A stretch of 64,000 nt of DNA from Candidatus Contendibacter sp. (GTDB lineage: Bacteria > Pseudomonadota > Gammaproteobacteria > Competibacterales > Competibacteraceae). Positions 48,061 through 57,010 of this stretch are shown here, piece by piece (position 1 is the first letter of the stretch; each line of letters begins with the position of its first letter). The stretch covers positions 1 to 64,000 of the forward strand of contig JARSSP010000021.1 of assembly GCA_029624675.1 (NCBI GenBank), in the 5' to 3' direction. The position numbers and the translations under genes were made by a program. The notes beneath the pieces were generated by a model. The model searched no databases. It was not told the origin of the DNA and saw only the letters and a program-made list of their open reading frames with translations.

Positions 48061-48167
48061 TCATTCCAAAGACTGATTCAAGATTGTTTTCCAATCAATC
48101 CATCTATTTGATTTGAAAGCGAATTTTGAGCTTGGTTGGACATGCGCCACAACTTGGGAATCACGCC

Positions 48168-49334
48168 ATGAAAAAGTCCGTTCTTGCCTTGGCGGTTGCT
48201 GCCGCCCTCGCCGCCCCCCTGGCCGCACAGGCCGACACCATCCTGTATGGCTCCGCGCGGGTGTCGGTCGATTACAATGACGACGACAACCTTTTCAATC
48301 TCTTTGAAGGCGATGCTGCTTGGGATGTGCAAAACAATGCCTCTCGGCTCGGTGTCCAGGGTTCCGAGGATCTGGGTGGCGGGTTGAGCGCCGTCTATCA
48401 ATACGAGTTTGGCGTCGATGTCACCGATGGCGGCAACCTTCAGGGCAACCGACCCAAGTTCGTTGGCCTGAAGGGTGGTTTTGGTCAGTTGACGGTCGGC
48501 ACGCAGGTCACACCCTACTACGAAGTCGTGGGCATCAATGATATTTTCAACAGCTCCCTGACTTTTGGCCCGTCTGTGTGGCTGGGCGGCTCCACTAATG
48601 GTTTTACCCGTATTTCCGATTCCGAAGTCGGCAAGGCGCAATCCGCGGGAACTTTGGAACGCCTGCCGAGCAGTGTTTACTACTCGACCCCGGAGTTCAG
48701 CGGATTCAGCGCCTCGGCCATGCTGGTCATGGCGAGTAGCATCACGGATGCTAGCTTGGGAACTTTTCCTACTGACAGAGTGAATGGGTACTCGGACGGA
48801 ATTGATGAGTGGACGGTCGCCCTGAAATATACCAATGGGCCGTTCTTCGTCGGCGCCACGTATATCGCCCTGGATGGAGATACGTTCTCTAATATTGACT
48901 TGGATCGTGATCAGTGGGCTATTGGCCTGGGCTATCAAACCGGAACGTTCAGCGTCGGCTTTACCTACGAGCAAGGCACATTGAATCAGTGGGGAATCTT
49001 TGAGCCTACCTTGCAAGCGTTTGGTGGATTGGACACACCTTGGAGCGCCTATTTGACCGGCTCCTATACCTTCGGCAACAATATGATCAGTGCTGCCTAT
49101 GGTCAGCTGGACACGGGATTACCAGGCGCCGACCCGATCCAAAACTACGTCTTGGGTTATCAGTACAACTTCAGCAAGCGGACCCGGCTATGGATTGAAT
49201 ATGTTGGCCGTAACGCTGAGCAACCAACCATCACCAACGTAACCGCCGATGGCACTATTTTCATATCTGATCCAGGCACCATTTTCTATGGCGACCAAAA
49301 CGGCGTTTCCATCGGCACGCGAGTGGATTTCTAA
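48168..49334 (+). CDS. outer membrane porin, paralogue
   Basis: I chose the ATG at 48168 (MKKSVLALAVAAALAAPLAAQA), which gives a clean signal peptide and a 388-residue product; the frame extends 14 codons further up without signal character. The mature part repeats the first porin's pattern (TILYGSARVSVDYND, SRLGVQGSEDLGGGLSAVYQYEFG, FVGLKGGFGQLTVG) and also ends in GTRVDF. The middle loops differ, so channel selectivity may differ. A tandem duplication is likely. Confidence 0.93.
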   Translation: MKKSVLALAVAAALAAPLAAQADTILYGSARVSVDYNDDDNLFNLFEGDAAWDVQNNASRLGVQGSEDLGGGLSAVYQYEFGVDVTDGGNLQGNRPKFVGLKGGFGQLTVGTQVTPYYEVVGINDIFNSSLTFGPSVWLGGSTNGFTRISDSEVGKAQSAGTLERLPSSVYYSTPEFSGFSASAMLVMASSITDASLGTFPTDRVNGYSDGIDEWTVALKYTNGPFFVGATYIALDGDTFSNIDLDRDQWAIGLGYQTGTFSVGFTYEQGTLNQWGIFEPTLQAFGGLDTPWSAYLTGSYTFGNNMISAAYGQLDTGLPGADPIQNYVLGYQYNFSKRTRLWIEYVGRNAEQPTITNVTADGTIFISDPGTIFYGDQNGVSIGTRVDF

Positions 49335-49368
49335 CACCAAAGCCTGACATCAGGCGTAAGGGCAACGG

Positions 49369-49396
49369 CGGGCGCTGGCGACAGCGCCCGTTTTTT
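49369..49396 (+). terminator. rho-independent terminator after the second porin
   Basis: A 9-bp stem CGGGCGCTG / CAGCGCCCG with a GCGA tetraloop is followed by six T. It is a strong terminator 34 bases after the stop. Confidence 0.93.
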
Positions 49397-49420
49397 ATTG
49401 CGCCTGTCATGCGCAGCGAA

Positions 49421-49645
49421 CTACGCCATATCAACGACTTCAACATTAAGCTGTTGTTTTACAACGTGTTCTTTCAAAAGATGACGATCAATCGCATCTA
49501 GCGTGGTAGCGTGAAAATAACGTTCTCCACACTCCTGACAAACTTCCGCCTCTACATTTTCGACGATGTAAAGGCGATTTCTTAGCCAATGCTGCTTTTT
49601 AACCTTTTTTTTCCGCGTTTCGCCGCCACAAAATTCACAGATCAT
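49421..49645 (-). CDS. YgiT-type zinc-finger protein, putative antitoxin
   Basis: The 74-residue protein has two CxxC pairs (ICEFCGG and VCQECGERYF), the zinc-binding N-terminal part of MqsA/YgiT antitoxins. The helix-turn-helix of full MqsA is absent. It overlaps the upstream DUF4258 gene by four bases (ATGA). Toxin-first order is as in MqsR-MqsA. The pair is AT-richer than its neighbours, so recent transfer is plausible. Confidence 0.75.
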   Translation of the reverse strand: MICEFCGGETRKKKVKKQHWLRNRLYIVENVEAEVCQECGERYFHATTLDAIDRHLLKEHVVKQQLNVEVVDMA

Positions 49646-49947
49646 GATTCCTCCGTCAAAGCGTACACCGTGATGATCACCAAGTTGGCATCCTCTCTAA
49701 ACCGGCAAATCACATGAATGAGCCTGCCATCTTTGGCTGGTCCTTCGATTCGATACCTTACGCCGCGCATGTCCTCGGATAATTTCTTCTGAATCCTACC
49801 TTTAAACAGGGCATTTTCGACATCATCACGTTCCAATCGGTCATTGAGCATCTCCTCCTCTGCATGGAAGGAAAGATAATAAGCCCGATCAATAATCTTT
49901 ATGTCGAATTCTCTGAATGCTGGCCATGGGCGCAGGTGCCTAACCAC
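49642..49947 (-). CDS. DUF4258 family protein, putative toxin
   Basis: This 101-residue protein has the DUF4258 pattern: LSFHAEEEMLNDRLERDDVENALFKG, RYRIEGPAKDGRLIHVICRF and VIITVYAL, near the BrnT/RelE-like RNase toxins. The start is a GTG just inside the rpiA 3' spacer; no ATG fits better. With the zinc-finger gene it makes a likely two-gene toxin-antitoxin unit. Toxicity is not proven. Confidence 0.7.
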   Translation of the reverse strand: MVRHLRPWPAFREFDIKIIDRAYYLSFHAEEEMLNDRLERDDVENALFKGRIQKKLSEDMRGVRYRIEGPAKDGRLIHVICRFREDANLVIITVYALTEES

Positions 49948-49949
49948 AT

Positions 49950-50609
49950 TTAAGGCTTCAGCATCCGCACCCCATCCGCCATTCCCAACAGCAAAATATC
50001 CGCTGGCCGCAACGCGAACAGCCCCACTGTGACGATGCCAGCGATGTTGTTCAGTTCCGCCTCCAGTTTGGCCGGCTCCAAAATTCGCAGGTTATGGACA
50101 TCCAGGATCAGGTTGCCGTTGTCGGTCACGACGTTCTCGCGCAATACCGGCTGGCCACCACGCTTGAGTAACTCGCGCCCCACGTGGCTGCGCGCCATCG
50201 GAATCACCTCGACTGGCAATGGAAACGCTCCCAGGACATCGACCCGCTTCGATAGATCGGCAATACAAATGAACAACTCACTGGCGGCGGCGATAATCTT
50301 CTCGCGGGTCAGCGCTCCACCGCCGCCCTTGATCATTTGCAACTGATGATTGATTTCATCGGCGCCGTCCACATAGAGTGGCAATGGTCCAGCGGCGTTC
50401 AAATCCAGCACCGGAATCTTGCAGGCTTTCAACTGTCGCGTGGTTGCCTCGGAGCTCGACACCACCCCGTCAAGCCGGTGCTTGATACGCGCCAAGGCGT
50501 CAATAAAATAGCCGACCGTCGAACCGGTGCCGACCCCCAGGACCGTATTGTCTTCGATATACTCCAATGCCGCTTCGGCGGCGCGTTTTTTCATGTCTTC
50601 GGTGGACAT
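49950..50609 (-). CDS. rpiA: ribose-5-phosphate isomerase A
   Basis: RpiA interconverts ribose-5-phosphate and ribulose-5-phosphate in the pentose phosphate pathway. I chose the ATG at 50609, which has GGGAGA eight bases upstream and gives 219 residues, the family length. [33 protein letters not shown] and [12 protein letters not shown] are present. It is divergent from ilvA across 37 bases. Confidence 0.96.
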   Translation of the reverse strand: MSTEDMKKRAAEAALEYIEDNTVLGVGTGSTVGYFIDALARIKHRLDGVVSSSEATTRQLKACKIPVLDLNAAGPLPLYVDGADEINHQLQMIKGGGGALTREKIIAAASELFICIADLSKRVDVLGAFPLPVEVIPMARSHVGRELLKRGGQPVLRENVVTDNGNLILDVHNLRILEPAKLEAELNNIAGIVTVGLFALRPADILLLGMADGVRMLKP

Positions 50610-50646
50610 GGACCGTTCTCCCGCTAATTTCACTTACTCGATCCCC

Positions 50647-52167
50647 ATGCACGACTACATCAGAAAAATTCTGACCGCCCGGGTCTACGATGTCGCCATC
50701 GAATCGCCGCTGGAGGTCATGAACCGGCTGTCACGGCGGTTGAATAACCGGGTGCTGCTCAAACGCGAGGATTTGCAACCCGTGTTCTCGTTCAAGTTGC
50801 GCGGTGCCTATAACAAAATGGCCGGGTTGCCACGCGAGGTTCTCGAAAAAGGCGTCCTCTGCGCCTCGGCCGGCAACCATGCCCAAGGCGTGGCCCTGGC
50901 CGCCCAGAAACTGGGTGCCAAGGCCACCATCGTTATGCCCCGCACCACCCCAGCGATCAAAGTCCAGGCAGTGCGTGACCGAGGGGGCCGGGTTGTGCTG
51001 TTTGGCGATACCTATGATGAAGCCTACCAGCATGCCCGCCAACTGGAAGCGGAAAAAGGTCTAGTCTTCATTCATCCCTACGATGACCCCGACGTGATCG
51101 CTGGCCAAGGCACCATCGGCATGGAGATCCTGCGTCAGCATCCCGATCCCATCGAAGCAATCTTCATCGCGGTCGGCGGTGGCGGCCTGATTGCTGGAGT
51201 GGCGGCCTTCGTCAAGTTTCTGCGGCCCGACATCAAGATCATCGGGGTGGAGCCGGACGATGCCGCCTCCATGCACGAAGCCCTCAAGCAAGGCTATCGG
51301 GTGACCCTCGATCAAGTGGGTCTCTTCGCCGATGGCGTGGCGGTGCGGCAGGTGGGCGAGGAAACCTTTCGGCTGGCGCGGGAACTGGTGGACGATATCA
51401 TCACGGTCTCCACCGACGAAATCTGCGCCGCCACCAAGGATATTTTCGACGATACCCGCTCCATCGCCGAACCGGCCGGCGCGCTGGGAACCGCCGGCCT
51501 GAAAAGATACGTGGAACGAACTGGCGTCGTCGACGCGAATCTGATCGCGATCCACTGCGGCGCCAACCTCAATTTCGACCGCCTGCGCCATATCGCCGAA
51601 CGGGCCGAACTGGGCGAGCGGCGCGAGGCGTTGCTGGCGGCGACCATCCCGGAGCAGCCCGGCAGTTTTCGCAAGTTCTGCCAAGTCATCGGCCGGCGGT
51701 CCATCACCGAATTCAATTATCGCTATGCCGATTCCCAGCAGGCCCAGGTATTCGCCGGCGTGCAACTAACCGAGGGCGAGGAGGAAAAGAACCGCATCAT
51801 CACCACCTTACGCGAGCACGGCTATCCCGTGCTCGACATGAGCGACAACGAAATGGCCAAGCTGCATGTGCGCTACATGGTGGGCGGCCACGCGCCTGGC
51901 ATTCGCGACGAAATCCTTTACCGTTTCCAGTTTCCCGAACGGCCCGGCGCGTTGCTGAAATTTTTGAACGGAATGGCCCACGGCTGGAACATCAGCCTGT
52001 TCCACTACCGCAATCACGGCTCCGATTATGGCCGGGTGCTGATTGGCATTCAGGTGCCGGAAGCAGAACGGCCACGGTTCGTTCGGTACATCCGTGAACT
52101 GGGCTATCCCTGGCGCGACGAAACTCAAAATCCGGCTTATCGGATGTTCTTGGATGGGCATCGTTAA
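50647..52167 (+). CDS. ilvA: threonine ammonia-lyase, biosynthetic
   Basis: IlvA deaminates threonine to 2-oxobutyrate, the first step of isoleucine synthesis. The ATG at 50647 gives 506 residues, the length of the form with two ACT-like domains. The PLP lysine K50 lies in FSFKLRGAYNKM; SAGNHAQGVAL and the glycine loop VGGGGLIAG follow. The C-terminal regulatory part (PEQPGSFRKFCQVIG and PERPGALLKFL) suggests isoleucine feedback. rpiA-ilvA divergence is common in gammaproteobacteria. Confidence 0.96.
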   Translation: MHDYIRKILTARVYDVAIESPLEVMNRLSRRLNNRVLLKREDLQPVFSFKLRGAYNKMAGLPREVLEKGVLCASAGNHAQGVALAAQKLGAKATIVMPRTTPAIKVQAVRDRGGRVVLFGDTYDEAYQHARQLEAEKGLVFIHPYDDPDVIAGQGTIGMEILRQHPDPIEAIFIAVGGGGLIAGVAAFVKFLRPDIKIIGVEPDDAASMHEALKQGYRVTLDQVGLFADGVAVRQVGEETFRLARELVDDIITVSTDEICAATKDIFDDTRSIAEPAGALGTAGLKRYVERTGVVDANLIAIHCGANLNFDRLRHIAERAELGERREALLAATIPEQPGSFRKFCQVIGRRSITEFNYRYADSQQAQVFAGVQLTEGEEEKNRIITTLREHGYPVLDMSDNEMAKLHVRYMVGGHAPGIRDEILYRFQFPERPGALLKFLNGMAHGWNISLFHYRNHGSDYGRVLIGIQVPEAERPRFVRYIRELGYPWRDETQNPAYRMFLDGHR

Positions 52168-52183
52168 GCGGCGGAGAGGCCTT

Positions 52184-52843
52184 CTACAGCTTCTCGCCCA
52201 CTGGCGGGAGAGAAGACTTGGGTGCAAAAGCCAAGCCTTCGGTGGCGGAGAACACGGACAGCACCGCTTCCGTGACCGCCGCATCCAGCGGTACATCCCA
52301 GGCTTGCCGAACCAATGAGGCGACCCGCTGAAACTCATAACCCAGACCTAGCAACACGGGTCGACCGTCCTGGGCGCGGGGATCGCCCAGGAATGCGAAG
52401 GCGCGGTCGTAAAATCCCCCGCCCATGCCCAGGCGTGTTCCTGTCAGGTCGAAAGCCACCAGTGGCGCCAAAACCAAATCCAACCGCCACGGTTCCAACC
52501 ATTCCGTTGGTGGCGCCTCGGGTTCGGGGATATTGAACCGATTACGGCGCAAAGCCGCGCCAGGTGGATATGGTGCGAAACGGAGTGAATATTCATCGTC
52601 GTCTAGCACAGGCAGATAGACCGACCGACCAGCGGCCCAGGCGCGTTCCAGCAACGGCGCGGGGTCTAGCTCGCCGTCGCAAGCCCAGTAGCCAGCGACC
52701 CGGGTCGCGCCGACCCACGCTGGCCAATTTTCCAGCCGGTGTGCAACGGCCAATGCCGCTTGGCGCTGCTCGGCGGGCGACAAGGCGCGGCGCAGTTCGC
52801 GTAACCGTTGGCGCAATTCGCGCGGATCGTCGTTTATGTCCAC
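52184..52843 (-). CDS. ygfA: 5-formyltetrahydrofolate cyclo-ligase
   Basis: The enzyme converts 5-formyl-THF to 5,10-methenyl-THF using ATP. I chose the GTG at 52843 (219 residues); the open frame extends to a TTG at 52894, but that part is the terminator of the 6S RNA. GMGGGFYDRAF and the LAPLVAFDLTGTRLG block are conserved. It follows 6S RNA in the classical zapA-ssrS-ygfA order, so read-through from the 6S promoter may control it. Confidence 0.9.
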   Translation of the reverse strand: MDINDDPRELRQRLRELRRALSPAEQRQAALAVAHRLENWPAWVGATRVAGYWACDGELDPAPLLERAWAAGRSVYLPVLDDDEYSLRFAPYPPGAALRRNRFNIPEPEAPPTEWLEPWRLDLVLAPLVAFDLTGTRLGMGGGFYDRAFAFLGDPRAQDGRPVLLGLGYEFQRVASLVRQAWDVPLDAAVTEAVLSVFSATEGLAFAPKSSLPPVGEKL

Positions 52844-52855
52844 GGTTGCGAAGGG

Positions 52856-52885
52856 CAAAAATAAGGCGACGTTGAGACGTCGCCT
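52856..52885 (-). terminator. rho-independent terminator of the 6S RNA
   Basis: AGGCGACGT (52864-52872) and ACGTCGCCT (52877-52885) form a 9-bp stem with a 4-base loop. On the minus strand it is followed by TATTTTT. It separates 6S RNA from ygfA. Confidence 0.85.
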
Positions 52886-52899
52886 GAGTTGCAAGGAGG

Positions 52900-53113
52900 G
52901 GGCGCTCTCCGCCTGTGCCGTTTCGAGCCGTTACCCTTGAACCGTGAGGTTCAAGTGGGGAACAGAGCGACGCTCCAGGCTTTCCGCGGCAAGGCGGACA
53001 TGCACACTTGCGTCGACAACCGTACACCCTGGGTCAGATTAATTAGGATCAAGGGGTTATCCGGCCCCTTACTCGAACACCGCAGCGAGCGCCCGAACTT
53101 AAGATCAAGCCCC
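52900..53113 (-). ncRNA. ssrS: 6S RNA
   Basis: 6S RNA folds like an open promoter and traps RNA polymerase in stationary phase. The stretch lies between zapA and ygfA, as in other gammaproteobacteria. GGCGCTC near the 5' end (53087-53093) pairs with GAGCGCC at the 3' end (52901-52907). The conserved 3' half hairpin TTGAACC / GGTTCAAGGG is present, and then GGAGAGCG before the closing stem. The exact 5' end is uncertain (53094 to 53113). Confidence 0.85.
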
Positions 53114-53119
53114 ACGCGC

Positions 53120-53125
53120 ATTATA
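53120..53125 (-). promoter_or_regulatory. -10 box of the 6S RNA promoter, embedded in the zapA stop codon
   Basis: A consensus TATAAT on the minus strand contains the TAA stop of zapA. The expected start point is near 53113. No clear -35 box was found at 17 bases. Confidence 0.55.
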
Positions 53126-53438
53126 CCTCACCTAAGGTTAATTGGCTTAGGGCCATGTCGACTTTCCGCGATAAAAGCTGTAGGCGACGGTTAAGGAGGG
53201 CTTCCATCTCGGTGGCCTGTCGTTGCTGTCGCAACAATTCGTGGCTGAGATTCAGCGCGGCCATCATTGCGACCGATTCCAGGGCCAAGGACTTGCCGCT
53301 GTGATCGCGAATCTCCCGCATCTTCTGGTCGAGATGGTAGGCTGCCTCCAAAAGTTCTTCCCGCTCAGCGGGCGAACAGGCGAAGCGGTAATCACAACCG
53401 GCCACATGCACGGCCACACTGATGGTTTTCTGGCTCAC
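53121..53438 (-). CDS. zapA: cell division protein ZapA
   Basis: ZapA bundles FtsZ filaments at the Z ring. The 105-residue protein begins with KTISVAVHVAGCDYRFACSPAERE and continues as the ZapA coiled coil (EALLNRRLQLLSRKVDMALSQ). It starts four bases inside the TIGR02449 gene end. Confidence 0.93.
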   Translation of the reverse strand: MSQKTISVAVHVAGCDYRFACSPAEREELLEAAYHLDQKMREIRDHSGKSLALESVAMMAALNLSHELLRQQRQATEMEALLNRRLQLLSRKVDMALSQLTLGEV

Positions 53439-53722
53439 AGACTCTGCCCCAATCCTTTCAACCGCACGACCATAGCGTCGATCCGCGCGCGTAGTTGTTC
53501 ATTTTTCCCGCGCAGGGCATCGCGTTCGACCTGAAGAGTCGCTATCCGCTCGCGCAGGGATTGAGTCTCCCGCGCCAGGCGCTCACACCATTCCGCCAAC
53601 TGATCCACCCGCTCGGTGAGAATGATCAAGTTGGTTTCGACGGTTTCGGCGGTTTCTGGCATCTCGTCGAAGTCGTCCGCCTCGGCCAGCGGTTCGTTTT
53701 CAGTACGATGATTACTTTCCAT
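53435..53722 (-). CDS. TIGR02449 family coiled-coil protein
   Basis: The 95-residue protein has an acidic N-terminus and then a continuous coiled coil (VDQLAEWCERLARETQSL, RERIATLQVERDALR). TIGR02449 proteins are paired with zapA in many gammaproteobacteria and resemble ZapB in length and character. A role with ZapA at the Z ring is inferred from position. Confidence 0.87.
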   Translation of the reverse strand: MESNHRTENEPLAEADDFDEMPETAETVETNLIILTERVDQLAEWCERLARETQSLRERIATLQVERDALRGKNEQLRARIDAMVVRLKGLGQSL

Positions 53723-53853
53723 GCCGATTACTATAGAGCGGCCATTCTACGTTGGTCAATTTCAACCGCTCCTCATTAACCATAATTTCGCCGCTCGGGC
53801 GCGGAATGCTACGATGAACGAGCCTCGCGCCGTCCGGGCGCTGGAGTTTACGC

Positions 53854-54405
53854 ATGTCCACGGCTCATCTACCCTTGTTCGAATGCCTGTCTCGCCTGTT
53901 AAACCCACTCGGTCCCTCGGAACTGCACGGCCTGCTGTGTGGCCTCCTTTGCGCCGATCCTGCCCTCGATCGAGATCGTTGGTTCGCCCTGGCGCGCGAG
54001 GAGTTGGTCGAGAGTGGGGAACTGACCGATTCAGTTCGCGACTTGCTTGCCAAGCTGCTTGAATTTGGCGCTACCCAACTGAACGCCGACGACGGTTCCG
54101 TAGCCCCGCTGTTGCCCGACGACGACGCACCCCTGCGCCAGCGGACCGCCGCGCTGGGCGCCTGGTGCCAGGGCTTGCTGTACGGGTTGGGATTGGGTCA
54201 GGTCGACCAGCGCGGCCAATTGTCGGCGGAAAGTCAGGAATTCCTGCGCGACGCCACCCAGATCGCCCAAGTCGGGTTCGAGATCGACGAGGCCAGCGAA
54301 GCCGATGAGATTGCCTATGCCGAAGTGGTCGAATACCTGCGGGTCGGGCTGCTGATGATCCTGGAGGATCTGTGCCGTTTTGCCCCTTCCCCCCGCCCGC
54401 ACTGA
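53854..54405 (+). CDS. ygfB: UPF0149 (YgfB/YecA) family protein
   Basis: The 183-residue protein has SELHGLLCGLLCADP at the N-terminus and AWCQGLLYGLGLG in the middle, the UPF0149 signature. The function is not settled; in Pseudomonas YgfB affects antibiotic-related regulation. It is divergent from the TIGR02449-zapA-6S block and precedes pepP, as in E. coli. Confidence 0.9.
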   Translation: MSTAHLPLFECLSRLLNPLGPSELHGLLCGLLCADPALDRDRWFALAREELVESGELTDSVRDLLAKLLEFGATQLNADDGSVAPLLPDDDAPLRQRTAALGAWCQGLLYGLGLGQVDQRGQLSAESQEFLRDATQIAQVGFEIDEASEADEIAYAEVVEYLRVGLLMILEDLCRFAPSPRPH

Positions 54406-54419
54406 ACTGGAATCCACCG

Positions 54420-55787
54420 ATGCTTGCCCGCGCCATTCCCGCCGCCGTGTTCGCCCGCCGCCGCCGTGCCCTGCTGGAGCGCATGGGGCCAGGTTCGATT
54501 GCTCTGCTGCCCGCCGCGCCCTCCACGCCCCGCAACCGCGATGTCCACCACCCCTTCCGCCAAGACAGCGATTTCTATTATCTGACCGGCTTTCCCGAGC
54601 CGGAAGCCATCGCCGTGCTGGCGCCGGGCGGCGAACAGGAATTCCTGCTGTTTTGCCGCGAGCGCGATCCCCAGATGGAAATCTGGCATGGCCGCCGCGC
54701 CGGCCCGCAAGGCGCGATGGAGCGCTACGGGGCGAATCACGCCCATCCCATCGCCGAGATTGACCGGTGGCTACCGCCGCTGCTGGAAAATCGCGAGCGG
54801 GTGTTCTACGCCATCGGCTACAACCCGGATTTCGACCAGCGGGTAATGAACTGGATCAACCAGGTGCGCGGCAAGGCCCGGACCGGGGTGCGAACGCCGG
54901 TGACGTTCATCGCGCTGGAACATCTGCTACACGCCATGCGCTTGCGCAAGGAACCGGAGGAAATCGCGGTGATGCGCGAGTCCGCCCGAATCGCCGCCGA
55001 AGCGCATCAGCGGGCGATGCGCGCCTGCCGACCAGGAATGATGGAATATGAACTCGAAGCGGAAATCCTGTACACCTTCATTCGGAATGGGGCCGGCTGG
55101 GCCTATCCGTCCATCGTCGGCGGCGGCGACAACAGTTGCATCCTGCACTACACCGAGAACAACGCCTCGCTGCGCGACGGCGACATCGTCCTGATCGATG
55201 CCGGAGCCGAAGTGGACGGCTACGCTTCCGACATCACCCGCGGCTTCCCGGTCAACGGTTGCTTCTCCGGCGAGCAGCGCGCCCTCTACGAACTGGTGCT
55301 GGCCGCGCAGAAAGCCGCCGTCGCCAAAGTTTTACCTGGTTGCCACTTCAACGAACCGCACGACGCGGCGGTGCGGACCCTGACCGAAGGGCTGGTGGCG
55401 CTTGGTCTGCTTCAGGGCGATGTCGAGGAACTGATCCAGGCGGAACGGCACAAATCGTTCTACATGCATCGCACCGGCCACTGGCTGGGCATGGATGTGC
55501 ACGACGTGGGCGATTACAAGACCGGCGATGACTGGCGGCTGTTCGAACCGGGCATGGTCACCACCATCGAACCCGGCCTGTACATCCCCGCCGGCGGCAA
55601 GATCCTGGACGCCCATTGGGCGCGGCTGGGGGTTCATCTGGAAACCGAACTGGACGAACGCTGGCAGCGGATCGGCGTCCGCATCGAGGACGACGTGCTG
55701 GTCACCACCGAAGGCAACGAGGTGTTGACCGCCGCCGCCCCGAAGGAAATCAGTGACATCGAGGCGCTGATGCGGGAAGGCCGATGA
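54420..55787 (+). CDS. pepP: Xaa-Pro aminopeptidase
   Basis: PepP removes N-terminal residues before proline, using two manganese ions. The ATG at 54420 gives 455 residues. FRQDSDFYYLTGFPEPEA near residue 42, DAGAEVDGYASDITR (metal aspartates), HRTGHWLGMDVHD (metal His), TIEPGLY and RIEDDVLVT (metal glutamates) are intact. Its last four bases overlap ubiH. Confidence 0.95.
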   Translation: MLARAIPAAVFARRRRALLERMGPGSIALLPAAPSTPRNRDVHHPFRQDSDFYYLTGFPEPEAIAVLAPGGEQEFLLFCRERDPQMEIWHGRRAGPQGAMERYGANHAHPIAEIDRWLPPLLENRERVFYAIGYNPDFDQRVMNWINQVRGKARTGVRTPVTFIALEHLLHAMRLRKEPEEIAVMRESARIAAEAHQRAMRACRPGMMEYELEAEILYTFIRNGAGWAYPSIVGGGDNSCILHYTENNASLRDGDIVLIDAGAEVDGYASDITRGFPVNGCFSGEQRALYELVLAAQKAAVAKVLPGCHFNEPHDAAVRTLTEGLVALGLLQGDVEELIQAERHKSFYMHRTGHWLGMDVHDVGDYKTGDDWRLFEPGMVTTIEPGLYIPAGGKILDAHWARLGVHLETELDERWQRIGVRIEDDVLVTTEGNEVLTAAAPKEISDIEALMREGR

Positions 55788-57010
55788 CGACGAGCGATTA
55801 CGATTTGCTCATCATCGGCGGCGGCCTGGTCGGCGCCAGCCTGGCCTGCGCTCTAAGCGGTCGGGACCTTCGCATCGGTCTGGTCGAAGCCGCGCCGCTG
55901 ACCGTCAGCCAGCATCCCAGCTACGATGACCGCACCCTGGCCCTGGCGCAGGGAACCCGGCGCATTTTCCAGGCTCTGGGCCTGTGGGATCCGCTGGCGG
56001 CGACCGCCACGCCAATCCGCCGGATTCACATTTCCGAACGCGGCGGTCCCGGCTTTGCCCATCTGGACAGTGGCGAGGAAGGCGTGGACGCGCTGGGCTA
56101 CGTGGTCGAGGCCCGCATCATCGGCGCGGCCCTGCTGGCGCAATTGCCGACCCTGCCCAACGTCGAACTGTTATGCCCGGCCCGACTGGAAACCGTCACC
56201 GTGGAAACGGAGGCCGCTTGCGCCACCGTCCGCTTCAGCGACAAACGGACTGTCGAACTCCACGCCCGGCTGCTGGTCGCCGCTGACGGCGCCCACTCGC
56301 CAGTACGCGAGCAACTCGGCATCGCCGCCCTGCGCTGGGACTACGGCCAGCAGGCGGTTATCGCCAACGTCACGCCGACCCTGCCTCACGACAACGTCGC
56401 CTACGAGCGTTTTACCGCCGATGGCCCAGTGGCGTTCCTGCCCATGAGCGAGAATCGCTGCGCGGTGGTCTGCACGGTGAACGAGGCCCAGGCCCCCTCA
56501 GTCATGAACCTGGACGACGCCGGCTTTCTGGCCTTGCTGAGCCAGCGGTTTGGCGACCGGCTGGGACCATTGTCGCGGGTGGGCCGCCGGCAAGCGTATC
56601 CGCTGTTTCTGCTGAAATCCCGCGAGCATGCCCGCGCCCGTGTGGCCGTCATCGGCAACGCCGCCCACACCTTGCATCCCATCGCCGGCCAGGGTTTCAA
56701 TCTCGGAATTCGCGACGTGGCGGCGCTGGCCGAGGTGATCGCCGATGCCCAACGAACGGGAGAAGACATCGGCGACCCGCGGGTGTTGAACCGATACGCC
56801 GACTGGCGACGCTGGGATCAGCGCCAGACAATCGTGTTCACCGACGCCCTGACCCGGCTGTTCGCCAATCCGCTCTGGCCGGCGCGCGCCGCTCGCAACC
56901 TGGGTTTGCTGACCTTCGACCTGCTGCCGCTCGCCAAACACCGGTTTGCCCAACAGGCGATGGGACTGAGCGGGCGCTTGCCCAAGCTGGCGCGAGGGCT
57001 AGCGTTATGA
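55784..57010 (+). CDS. ubiH: 2-octaprenyl-6-methoxyphenol hydroxylase
   Basis: UbiH is a flavoprotein that hydroxylates the ubiquinone precursor. The 408-residue protein has the FAD loop LIIGGGLVGASLA, VAADGAHSPVRE and IGNAAHTLHPIAGQGFNLGIRDV. It overlaps pepP and the next hydroxylase gene by four bases each. Confidence 0.9.
   Translation: MTTSDYDLLIIGGGLVGASLACALSGRDLRIGLVEAAPLTVSQHPSYDDRTLALAQGTRRIFQALGLWDPLAATATPIRRIHISERGGPGFAHLDSGEEGVDALGYVVEARIIGAALLAQLPTLPNVELLCPARLETVTVETEAACATVRFSDKRTVELHARLLVAADGAHSPVREQLGIAALRWDYGQQAVIANVTPTLPHDNVAYERFTADGPVAFLPMSENRCAVVCTVNEAQAPSVMNLDDAGFLALLSQRFGDRLGPLSRVGRRQAYPLFLLKSREHARARVAVIGNAAHTLHPIAGQGFNLGIRDVAALAEVIADAQRTGEDIGDPRVLNRYADWRRWDQRQTIVFTDALTRLFANPLWPARAARNLGLLTFDLLPLAKHRFAQQAMGLSGRLPKLARGLAL

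Noticed and set aside
50527..50646. Upstream extension of ilvA
   Set aside because: It runs through the rpiA start region antisense; IlvA homology begins at the ATG at 50647.
52844..52894. TTG-started N-terminal extension of ygfA
   Set aside because: These bases form the 6S RNA terminator; the GTG at 52843 starts the conserved protein.
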